Assembly: GCA_028281465.1 (NCBI GenBank)
Contig: JANQJV010000004.1
Span: 1-40,607 of the forward strand
Length of the DNA stretch: 40,607 nt
Origin: Azospirillaceae bacterium
GTDB lineage: Bacteria > Pseudomonadota > Alphaproteobacteria > Azospirillales > Azospirillaceae
Direction: 5' to 3'
A program made the translations under genes and the position numbers. Position 1 is the first letter of the stretch; each line of letters begins with the position of its first letter. Under the pieces are notes generated by a model, which saw only the letters and a list, made by a program, of their open reading frames with translations, was not told where the DNA came from and ran no database searches. Shown here piece by piece: positions 8,666 to 15,161 of this stretch.

Positions 8666-10255
8666 ATGGACGTTCACGCTCTCTTGGCAGAGGCGGTCGA
8701 CCGACACAAGGCTGGCCGCCTGTGCGAAGCCGAGACCGACTATCGCCGGGTGTTGCGGCTGGACCCTGGCCATGTGGAGGCCATGCATCTCCTTGGCGTG
8801 ACATTGGCCCAGCGCGGCCGCGCGGCCGATGCGTTGCCTTGGTTGCAAAAGGCGGCCGGTTTGGCGCCCGACTCGGTGAGTACGCACTCCAACCTGGGTG
8901 CCGCATTGCGCCAGCTCGGGCGGTTGGAGGAGGCGGAAAGGCATCTACGCCGTGCTTTCGGTCTGCAGCCGGAATCGATCGACGTTGGTGTTAATCTGGC
9001 CGCAGTGTTGCATGACCGTAACGCACTGTGGCATGCATCGGAATATCTGAGCGCCGTTCTGCGCCGCAATCCGGATCATGTCCGAGCGCTGATCAACCTC
9101 GGCGCGGTCAGACGTGATCAGGGTCGACTGGAAGAAGCGGCCGACTTGTTCCTGCGCGCCGTGATCCGGGCGCCCCAGGCCGGTGAGGCCCATTTTGGCC
9201 TGGCGGTGACGCTTTTGGTCGGTGGTGATCTGGTCGCCGGTTGGCCGGAATTCGAATGGCGCTGGGCGCGGCCAGGTTTGGTGCGCCGGCGTTTTCGTGA
9301 ACCGCGCTGGCGGGGTGAACCGTTGGTTGGCCGGACGTTGTTGCTCTACGCCGAACAAGGTCGCGGCGATACCATCCAATTCGTCCGTTTCGCGCGTCTG
9401 GCGCGGGCGGCGGGTGGGCGGATTGTCCTGCAATGCCAGCGGGAATTGTTGGACGTGATGGAGACCGTTGCTGGTGTCGATGCAGTCTATGAGGACGACG
9501 GTTCCACCCCTCCGTGCGATGTGCAATGTCCGTTGATGAGCCTTCCCGCGGTGTTCGGTCTCGACCTCGGGTCGGTCGGGGCACCCCTGCCGTACGTTTC
9601 GGCGGATCCGGTCCGACGAGCGCACTGGCGTGCGGTGTTGGGCTTGACCAACACCGACCTGGCGTGCGGTTTTCGCATCGGATTGGTTTGGGCCGGTACG
9701 CCAACACACCCAAACGATCGAAATCGCTCGATCCCACTGCCCGATTTGGCACCTTTGCTGGAGGTGCCAGGTCTCCGTTGGTTTAGCCTCCAGGTTGGCC
9801 CGAGTCGGGCCGCAGCCGTTGAGGCAGGGGGTGGCGGGCGACTCGAAGACATCGGTCACCGTCTTGGCAACTTTGCCGATACGGCTGCGGTTTTGGCCGA
9901 CCTCGATCTCGTGGTGACCGTGGATACGGCCGTTGCTCACCTGGCCGGTGCGTTGCATCGACCGGCCTGGGTTCTGCTGCCCTATGCCCCGGATTGGCGC
10001 TGGCTGTTGGAGCGCTCGGACAGTCCCTGGTATCCGACGTTGCGCCTGTTTCGGCAGACGGCGCCGGGAGATTGGTCCCCTGTCGTGGCAGCGGTGGCTG
10101 ATAGCCTTAAGACCTGGAAGCCGAGGGATGCAGGCGGTTCGGGCGGCGGCATGGATGAGGCCATGGTTCCAAGGCCGCTATCGGGATCACCAACCAGTCC
10201 GCAAGCCAACGCCCTATCAACGTCCAAAGGACCCGATTCTTTGTTTACTTTTTGA
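8666..10255 (+). CDS. TPR protein with glycosyltransferase-9-like C-terminal domain
   Basis: A 529-residue protein. Residues about 1-200 contain tandem tetratricopeptide repeats, with recurring patterns such as LDPGHVEAMHLLGVTLAQRG, LAPDSVSTHSNLGAALRQLG and RNPDHVRALINLGAVRRDQG. Residues about 215-510 resemble the GT-B fold of heptosyltransferase/GT9 proteins: LLLYAEQGRGDTIQFVRFAR, GLVWAGTPTHPNDRNRSIPL, and the terminal DLVVTVDTAVAHLAGALHRP. Proteins of this architecture are common in alphaproteobacteria and are thought to glycosylate proteins or surface sugars; donor and acceptor are unknown. GGGGGA at about 8655-8660 gives a strong ribosome site for the ATG at 8666. Only 30 bp separates it from the divergent gene, so the promoters must overlap coding sequence. 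It is convergent with the next gene. Confidence 0.9.
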   Translation: MDVHALLAEAVDRHKAGRLCEAETDYRRVLRLDPGHVEAMHLLGVTLAQRGRAADALPWLQKAAGLAPDSVSTHSNLGAALRQLGRLEEAERHLRRAFGLQPESIDVGVNLAAVLHDRNALWHASEYLSAVLRRNPDHVRALINLGAVRRDQGRLEEAADLFLRAVIRAPQAGEAHFGLAVTLLVGGDLVAGWPEFEWRWARPGLVRRRFREPRWRGEPLVGRTLLLYAEQGRGDTIQFVRFARLARAAGGRIVLQCQRELLDVMETVAGVDAVYEDDGSTPPCDVQCPLMSLPAVFGLDLGSVGAPLPYVSADPVRRAHWRAVLGLTNTDLACGFRIGLVWAGTPTHPNDRNRSIPLPDLAPLLEVPGLRWFSLQVGPSRAAAVEAGGGGRLEDIGHRLGNFADTAAVLADLDLVVTVDTAVAHLAGALHRPAWVLLPYAPDWRWLLERSDSPWYPTLRLFRQTAPGDWSPVVAAVADSLKTWKPRDAGGSGGGMDEAMVPRPLSGSPTSPQANALSTSKGPDSLFTF

Positions 10256-10291
10256 GTCGCAGAACCGGTCTTTACGCCCACCGGACAGGCT

Positions 10292-10720
10292 CTAATGCAG
10301 CACGCGGGGACCGTGGTCTTGTCCTGGCGCCTGTGCCGTGCGCATCGGATCCCGTCGAGTCACTGGTCCGGATTGGTGATGCACCATGCGCCATGTGCCG
10401 TCTTCCCGAACGAACGCATTGGTAGCGGCCAGCACGTTGCCCTCGATCACCTCTAGACAAACCACCAGGGCGTGCTCGCCGAACACCAGCGCGGTTGCGT
10501 CGCGGCAGTGCATACTCAGCGGTCCACCGCCGGCGAAAATGCCGCGCCAGCTCGCCATGACGGCATCGCGGTCGCCGAGTGGTAGCCAGCCCGGGTGGAT
10601 GCAGGCGACCGGATGATGCTGCGCCCACAGCGCATTCATGGCCGCCAGATCGCTGGAGAAAAATGCTTTATAGAACTGGTGGTTAGCGGCGAGCACGGCG
10701 GTGGTCTGGTCTGGCGTCAT
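10292..10720 (-). CDS. NTF2-like/SnoaL-type small protein
   Basis: A 142-residue protein with the cone-shaped NTF2-like pattern: an N-terminal helix pair (ANHQFYKAFFSSDLAAMNALWAQH), ACIHPGW, a helix-turn DAVMASWRGIF, and then beta strands ending GTWRMVHHQSGPV. Standalone members usually bind small ligands or act as isomerases or hydratases, or have no known function. No specific catalytic set can be assigned. The start chosen is the ATG at 10720, which gives the typical family N terminus. The frame is open further upstream and a TTG at 10816 would add a signal-peptide-like hydrophobic stretch, but that DNA is AT-rich and looks like the divergent promoter region. The gene ends 36 bp from the convergent TPR gene. 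Confidence 0.85.
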   Translation of the reverse strand: MTPDQTTAVLAANHQFYKAFFSSDLAAMNALWAQHHPVACIHPGWLPLGDRDAVMASWRGIFAGGGPLSMHCRDATALVFGEHALVVCLEVIEGNVLAATNAFVREDGTWRMVHHQSGPVTRRDPMRTAQAPGQDHGPRVLH

Positions 10721-10770
10721 GGCATGGTCCAGTGGGCTGGGGTGGGACGACGGGAGCAAAGCAAAAACGC

Positions 10771-10810
10771 TTGCGTTGATCAGAACAAGAACATAAAAGG
10801 TCTTTATAGT
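10771..10810 (+). promoter_or_regulatory. AT-rich promoter candidate for the gene at 10863
   Basis: In the divergent 142-bp gap, TATAGT (10805-10810) matches the sigma70 -10 consensus at 5/6. An overlapping alternative is TTGCGT (10771-10776) and TAAAAG (10794-10799) at 17-bp spacing. Neither -35 is strong. The AT-richness contrasts with the flanking coding DNA. Confidence 0.3.
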
Positions 10811-10862
10811 GAACAAATCAGGATGCCAGTGCGTCCGTTCTTGAAGGGGTTTGGGGGCAGAC

Positions 10863-11300
10863 ATGGCCGATTCAGACCTATCGGTGCCCGCATCCGCAGG
10901 GGGCGGTCAAGCCCAGCTATTTGAGACACCGGCAACACCCGGGCGGCGGCGCCGGCGTCGCAGTTCAAAACACGCGGCCGACGCGGCGAGCGCCGTCGCG
11001 CCGCAAACCCTGCTGCCGGGGGCCGGACCCCTGGCGCGGGTGCTCGCTTTCCATGCCATGCCCCTGTCGGCCCTGACCAATGTCGAGTTGACCGATCTGA
11101 TCGCGGCTTTGCCCGACCGGAGCTTGGCCCATCTGTTGGAGGAAGCGGGTCGGGAATGGCGTCGCCGCGCCGACCCGGAACCGTCGACACGGCGCCGGCG
11201 CAAGTCCGCGGAGCCGAAGCCCGAACCCAGCCAAGTATTGGCCGAAGCAGCGCGGCGGACCGTGGTTTGCCTGACCGACGCGGAGGCGAGTGGTGTTTGA
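10863..11300 (+). CDS. Small basic protein of unknown function
   Basis: A 145-residue protein with no family that I recognise. It has a Ser/Ala/Gln-rich N terminus, an arginine-rich tract (GRRRRRRSSK) near residue 30, and a central predicted helical section (LSALTNVELTDLIAALPDRS, LAHLLEEAGREWRRR). A second basic stretch (STRRRRKSAEPKPEP) precedes a C-terminal helix. The two basic tracts suggest nucleic-acid or acidic-partner binding, which is inference. GGGGGC about 5 nt before the ATG at 10863 supports this start. It is convergent with the PP2C gene, 33 bp away, and divergent from the NTF2-like gene. Confidence 0.7.
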   Translation: MADSDLSVPASAGGGQAQLFETPATPGRRRRRRSSKHAADAASAVAPQTLLPGAGPLARVLAFHAMPLSALTNVELTDLIAALPDRSLAHLLEEAGREWRRRADPEPSTRRRRKSAEPKPEPSQVLAEAARRTVVCLTDAEASGV

Positions 11301-11333
11301 CGCGCACCCACGAAATGCGGCGACCGTTCCGGT

Positions 11334-12512
11334 TCAGCGATCCTGGAGTGGCTCTGTCCGGCGGCGCTGCACCCAAATGGCGGTCAGGTCGTCGCGAAGG
11401 GGGCGGTCGACCTCGGCGAAGAAGAACTCAACCAGCGAGGTCAGCGGGGCGTCCGGTGTCTGGTTGGCCGCCGTGCGTACCAGCGAGATCACACCATCGT
11501 GGCCCAAGGGTCTGGAATGCCGGCCTGGACTCTCGACCAGGGCATCACTGTAAAGAAACAAATAGGCTCCGGGTGGGAAGGCCACCTCATGGTTCTTGTA
11601 CACCGCACGCCTGGACATGCCGAGCAGAAAACCTGCAGAATCCAACAATGTCGGCTCGCCGTCAACACACAGGACCGGGTTGGGCGCACCAGCTCCCGCG
11701 TATCTCAGCCGATTGGTGGCGATGTCGAGGATGGCGTAGAAGGCGGTGGCGAACTGTCCGGTCGGAAGAACTTCCTTCAGTGCCAGATTGAGCGCCGACA
11801 GCCAGGCGCTGGGATCCTGGGCATCGGCCGGAATGCGTTCGATCAAGGTGTGCAGGCGGAAGGTGTTGATCGCCGCCGTGATGCCGTGGCCGGCGAAATC
11901 CACGATCAGGAAACCGACGCGGTGATCATCGAGTTCGAACACATTCCAGAAATCGCCACCGAGCTCCGAAGAGGTCTCGAAATGGGAGTCGAGAGAAAGG
12001 CAATAGCGGTCGGCGATGGTCTGGATGCGCCAGGATTCCGGCAACAACGACAACTGCATGGCCTGAGCGTGGCGCAGTTCCTTCTCCACACGGTCGCGGA
12101 ACGCGTTCAGGTTGCTGAACAGCTTGCGCCGCTCCAACTGGTGGCGCACCCGCGCCATGCATTCACCGGGTTTGATCGGCTTGCTGATGAAATCGCTGCC
12201 GCCCGCTTCGAAACAGCTAACCTGTTCTTCATCACTGTCGAAGGCGGTCTGGAACAGGATCGGCAGTTCCGAGTGTCCGACCGATCGCCGTAACTGTCGG
12301 CACATCTCCAGGCCATCCATATTCGGCATGGCCACATCGAGGAGGATGAGATCGGGTCGGAAGGATTTGACCTTCTCTAGCCCGTCGATGCCATCGACAG
12401 CGAATTCGATCTTGGCGATCCCGTGGCGCCGGATCAGCAACGCCAAGGATTTCCGGTTGAAATCGTTGTCATCGACGATCAGCACACGGCTGTCGGTCAG
12501 CGACAGGCTCAT
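11334..12512 (-). CDS. Response regulator with PP2C/SpoIIE-type Ser/Thr phosphatase output (RsbU-like)
   Basis: A 392-residue protein. The receiver domain at about 8-125 has the acidic pair at VDDND, the phospho-acceptor D59 (LLDVAMPNMDG) and K111 (FISKPIKPGE). A coiled linker at about 128-160 leads to a SpoIIE/PP2C phosphatase domain at about 165-385, with metal-binding Asp in ELGGDF (D187) and DFAGHG (D205) and the C-terminal LRDDLTAIWVQ. By family, phosphorylation of the receiver tunes dephosphorylation of a STAS antagonist, and such a protein is encoded two genes upstream in the same operon. The ATG at 12512 is preferred over 12536 because GAGGG lies about 8 nt upstream. It is the third gene of the operon, 45 bp after the kinase gene. 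The partner histidine kinase is not known; two kinases lie 3-8 kb away. Confidence 0.93.
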   Translation of the reverse strand: MSLSLTDSRVLIVDDNDFNRKSLALLIRRHGIAKIEFAVDGIDGLEKVKSFRPDLILLDVAMPNMDGLEMCRQLRRSVGHSELPILFQTAFDSDEEQVSCFEAGGSDFISKPIKPGECMARVRHQLERRKLFSNLNAFRDRVEKELRHAQAMQLSLLPESWRIQTIADRYCLSLDSHFETSSELGGDFWNVFELDDHRVGFLIVDFAGHGITAAINTFRLHTLIERIPADAQDPSAWLSALNLALKEVLPTGQFATAFYAILDIATNRLRYAGAGAPNPVLCVDGEPTLLDSAGFLLGMSRRAVYKNHEVAFPPGAYLFLYSDALVESPGRHSRPLGHDGVISLVRTAANQTPDAPLTSLVEFFFAEVDRPLRDDLTAIWVQRRRTEPLQDR

Positions 12513-12557
12513 GTTTCGGCCCTCGAGCCCAGGCACGGCCGACCACTGGCCATGGTG

Positions 12558-13238
12558 TCAGACCTTGAACCGGAGCGCAGTGCACCGTCCGCCGTCCAGC
12601 ACACGGACTTCGGCAGCGAGTGCCCGCATCAAGGTGAACCCTCGGCCAGATCGAGCCATCTTACCTCGATTACCGGTCATGCGCTCAAAATCGAAGCCCG
12701 CGCCCTCGTCGGCGACCGCCACATCCAGACCGGACTCGCCCCAGGACACCAGCAGATCAAGGCGACGGCCGCTAAGGTCTGGATCCGCCAAGCGTGCATT
12801 GACCAGGCGGCTGAAGCGAAGGTAGCCGTCGTCACGATCTTTCAGGCCGCTATCGACGCCCAAATTGCCATGGATCAGCGCATTGGCAATCGCCTCCTGC
12901 AGGCACAGCTCCACGGCCGACCGGACATTGTCACGCAGCACCCCACGCCAGACCAAGGCATCACAAATGAGCACTGCACAATGCAGGCTGAAAGCGGTCC
13001 CCGTGCCCAAGGAGACAAAGAATCCGTCCGACGTGACGGGGATAGGGGACAGAGCCGCGGCGTTCTGTGGCGCCGCATCGGCCTCGACGATGAAGGTGAG
13101 GGGTTTCGCGAGGAGTTCGCCGAGTGCATCCCGATTGACGTCAGCAATGAAAGCCGCCTGACGAGTTGCCGTGGACGCGCGAAGGTCGAACACCGAAGGG
13201 TCACGCACACCGAATCTTTCGATGAGCCGCGCCCTCAC
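12558..13238 (-). CDS. HATPase_c serine kinase / anti-sigma-type switch protein (RsbW-like)
   Basis: A 226-residue protein. The C-terminal half (about 95-226) is a GHKL ATPase: N box LQEAIANALIHGN (E115, N119), G1 ADEGAGFD and G2 SGRGFTLMRAL. By family this domain phosphorylates a serine of a STAS antagonist and sequesters a target, classically a sigma factor. The first 90 or so residues do not match the short RsbW N terminus and may be an added sensory or regulatory segment of unknown type. The start codon is GTG at 13238, with GGAG directly abutting it. That spacing is poor, so the true start is uncertain. It lies 65 bp after the STAS gene and 45 bp before the phosphatase gene. No sigma factor gene is adjacent, so the target is unknown. 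Confidence 0.87.
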   Translation of the reverse strand: MRARLIERFGVRDPSVFDLRASTATRQAAFIADVNRDALGELLAKPLTFIVEADAAPQNAAALSPIPVTSDGFFVSLGTGTAFSLHCAVLICDALVWRGVLRDNVRSAVELCLQEAIANALIHGNLGVDSGLKDRDDGYLRFSRLVNARLADPDLSGRRLDLLVSWGESGLDVAVADEGAGFDFERMTGNRGKMARSGRGFTLMRALAAEVRVLDGGRCTALRFKV

Positions 13239-13303
13239 CTCCGATCGGTCCGGGTCCGGTGTGACCGGTATTATCTGCGTCTTGATGCCGGACCCTTTCC
13301 TAG

Positions 13304-13609
13304 CTAGCCCTCGATGGCGACGATCTCACCGATCTTGGCAAGGTCGATCGATCGCTTGACGTCGTCGCGTGGCCCTCGGACCACCATACTGATGTTCTTT
13401 TGCTCTGCTTCTTCCTGCAAGATCAAGATCATGCCGAGACCAGCAGAATCGATGAAGTCGAGACGCGAGACATCAACCACAAAACGACGGGCCTTGGGTG
13501 TTTCCAGCAAGGCTACGATGTCGCGCAACCGGTCATGATCGGTGAATTCGAGCCGACCACTGAGGTGGGCCTCGATGGCATCTCCGGTTTGGCGCGTCTG
13601 AAACTCCAT
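13304..13609 (-). CDS. STAS-domain anti-sigma factor antagonist (RsbV/SpoIIAA-like)
   Basis: A 101-residue single STAS domain. The conserved phosphorylation loop reads DFIDSAGLGMI, with S55 as the expected phospho-serine. The strand pattern (AIEAHLSGRLEF, RFVVDVSRLDFID) is canonical. In partner switching, the unphosphorylated protein binds the RsbW-like kinase and frees the kinase's other partner. The ATG at 13609 is preceded by AGAGGTGG at ideal distance; the upstream open frame to 13690 is rejected. It is the first gene of the three-gene operon and reads away from a 752-bp gene-free region that must contain its promoter. Confidence 0.95.
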   Translation of the reverse strand: MEFQTRQTGDAIEAHLSGRLEFTDHDRLRDIVALLETPKARRFVVDVSRLDFIDSAGLGMILILQEEAEQKNISMVVRGPRDDVKRSIDLAKIGEIVAIEG

Positions 13610-14015
13610 GTCCACCTCTCTTGGACGGGCGCCGCCTGTCTTAGGCGACTGAAAGCCGCAACATGGCACGACCCCGCAATCCCAGCCCAATCAAAACGCG
13701 GGCGAGGGAGTACTTCGGCGCGAATTGGCGTTACTTTAGCCGATCAAATGTTGTGCCTCAAGACTGCTCGACTGGGTCGTTCGACAGGACCGCTTCCATG
13801 CGCGCGGACCCGTCGGCGGTCCAGGCGATACAAACCAAAGATCGGCTCCGCGCACCCGGGTATGCCCTTTGCGCAAAGGAGCAAGCGGCCGGAAATCGGG
13901 CCGGCACCCGACGTCTCCGATGGCGCGGACCGTGCGGCAAGGCACCCGGGCGAAGCAACAGCGAACCTGGCTCTCGGGGCCATGACGGTGGCTGGCATCG
14001 CGGATGTGTCTTTCA

Positions 14016-14047
14016 GTCGTCTGCCCTGAAAGTCGTCTGCCCTGAAA
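14016..14047 (+). repeat. Tandem duplication of a 16-bp unit
   Basis: GTCGTCTGCCCTGAAA occurs twice back to back (14016-14031 and 14032-14047) with no mismatch. It lies 24 bp before the perfect hairpin. Two copies could be paired regulator half-sites or a simple slippage duplication. Confidence 0.8.
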
Positions 14048-14070
14048 CTCGTATCCTGGTGCCCTTGTAT

Positions 14071-14106
14071 GATGCCCATGGGGCGGGAGCCGACCCCATG
14101 GGCATC
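14071..14106. other. Perfect 13-bp stem, 10-nt loop hairpin
   Basis: GATGCCCATGGGG (14071-14083) and its exact reverse complement (14094-14106) flank a 10-nt loop. Neither side is followed by a T-run, so it is not a canonical intrinsic terminator. It may act in an RNA, as a protein-binding palindrome, or as the terminator of an unrecognised short transcript. Confidence 0.75.
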
Positions 14107-14361
14107 ACTCTAGAATCAAGGGCTTGGGGGAATAGTCAATAGGTTAGTGTGCCGACTTGGACGAATCGGCAAGGTCCGATAAGTCGGGCCCATGAGAGCC
14201 GTTTCAGACCGTGTCGGTCCGCGGATGACGCTCGAGCCGTTCCATGTTCAGCATATCAGTGTCGCTGATTAAACCGGACTACGCATGGCTCGCTTTGGAG
14301 TGGTGTTTCGTCCGACCATGGCGGGGCGCCCAGGAGTGCGTGTTGAAGAGGAGTGTTGGAG

Positions 14362-14913
14362 ATGTTGGACGTTCGTGTGAGCGACATGCACACCGCACGA
14401 CGGGATCTGTATGGCTGGGCCACCCACATCATCAGCCTGTTGGACCCGGAGGTTGAAGCGGATTGGCAGCGCCAGCCGACGGCCGCGCACCTGGTGCTGG
14501 GGTTCGACGACGTGGAACGGGACGAAGTCGGTGCCGTTGCGCCGCAGAGGACGCACTTACACGATATCTTGGCTTTCGCCGCTTCGATTGGTGCCGACGC
14601 TCGCTGCCTCGTCCATTGTCATGCCGGCATCTCGCGCAGCACCGCCGCGGCGATCGCCATTCTCATCGGTCGCGGTGTCGAACCGAAAGTTGCTTTCGAA
14701 CAGATCCGCGTCCACCGCTCCCCGTTGTTCTGGCCCAACCAACGACTGGTTGACCACACCGATCGGCATTTCGAACTGGGCGGAACCTACGCGCGCCATG
14801 TGGTGGCCTGGAAGGTCGCGCAGCGGTCGGCGCTTCAAGCCGAGCCCGGCGAAACCGCGACCGTTTTCCTCAGCCGCCTTGCGGCCATGGAGGTGGCACC
14901 GGAAGATTGGTGA
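14362..14913 (+). CDS. CX5R protein tyrosine / dual-specificity phosphatase-like protein
   Basis: A 183-residue cytosolic protein with the Cys-phosphatase P-loop HCHAGISRS (C86, R92), preceded by a hydrophobic strand (RCLVHC) and followed by the helix STAAAIAILIGRG. LVLGFDD (D50/D51) could supply the general-acid Asp. The C-terminal part (RVHRSPLFWPNQRLVDHTDR) matches the pattern of bacterial tyrosine-phosphatase-family proteins of about 170-190 residues. GAAGAGGAG 8 nt before the ATG at 14362 sets the start; GTG/TTG codons just upstream are alternatives. The substrate is unknown: phosphotyrosine, phosphoserine or an inositol/lipid phosphate are all possible. Its position between a partner-switching operon and a two-component pair suggests signalling, but no coupling is shown. 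Confidence 0.88.
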   Translation: MLDVRVSDMHTARRDLYGWATHIISLLDPEVEADWQRQPTAAHLVLGFDDVERDEVGAVAPQRTHLHDILAFAASIGADARCLVHCHAGISRSTAAAIAILIGRGVEPKVAFEQIRVHRSPLFWPNQRLVDHTDRHFELGGTYARHVVAWKVAQRSALQAEPGETATVFLSRLAAMEVAPEDW

Positions 14914-15088
14914 CCGTAGACCTGCCACGGCATCGAATTCGATCATCCGTGCCGTCGTGACGCAGACAAATACGGCAGAGTCTGTTAAAGGCCATTGGGC
15001 GGATTGGCCCGGCCGGACCGGAGTGTGCTGCCACGAGCGTCTGCACCCCCGTGTGGCCGAGTCTGATCCCAGTGTGGACATATCTATT

Positions 15089-15114
15089 CGCGTATCGCTT
15101 CAAGATCGACATAA
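15089..15114 (+). promoter_or_regulatory. Weak promoter candidate upstream of histidine kinase pair
   Basis: CATAAT (15109-15114) is a 5/6 match to the -10 consensus in a locally AT-rich stretch 48 bp before the kinase ATG. No convincing -35 is present at 16-18 bp, so an activator or another sigma factor may be involved. Confidence 0.25.
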
Positions 15115-15161
15115 TTTTACCTGGCGAGCCGGCATGGGCGCTCTGGATTGGATGAAGCCGT

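Larger units (their letters stand above)
13610..14361. other. 752-bp gene-free region with tandem repeat and perfect hairpin
   Basis: This gap lies between the divergent STAS operon and the phosphatase gene. Open frames on both strands (for example 13663-14142 plus, 13744-14079 minus) lack recognisable protein character and mutually overlap. The region holds a 16-bp direct tandem repeat (14016-14047), a perfect 13-bp hairpin (14071-14106) and presumably two promoters. A small RNA or small peptide gene is possible but not demonstrated. Confidence 0.55.

Noticed and set aside
10721..10864. Signal-peptide-like extension of the NTF2-like protein
   Set aside because: The hydrophobic stretch is encoded by the AT-rich divergent promoter region. 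The ATG at 10720 gives the standard family N terminus.
13663..14142. 159-codon plus-strand frame in the gene-free region
   Set aside because: It overlaps a minus-strand frame of similar quality, contains the tandem repeat and hairpin, and reads as low-complexity basic sequence.
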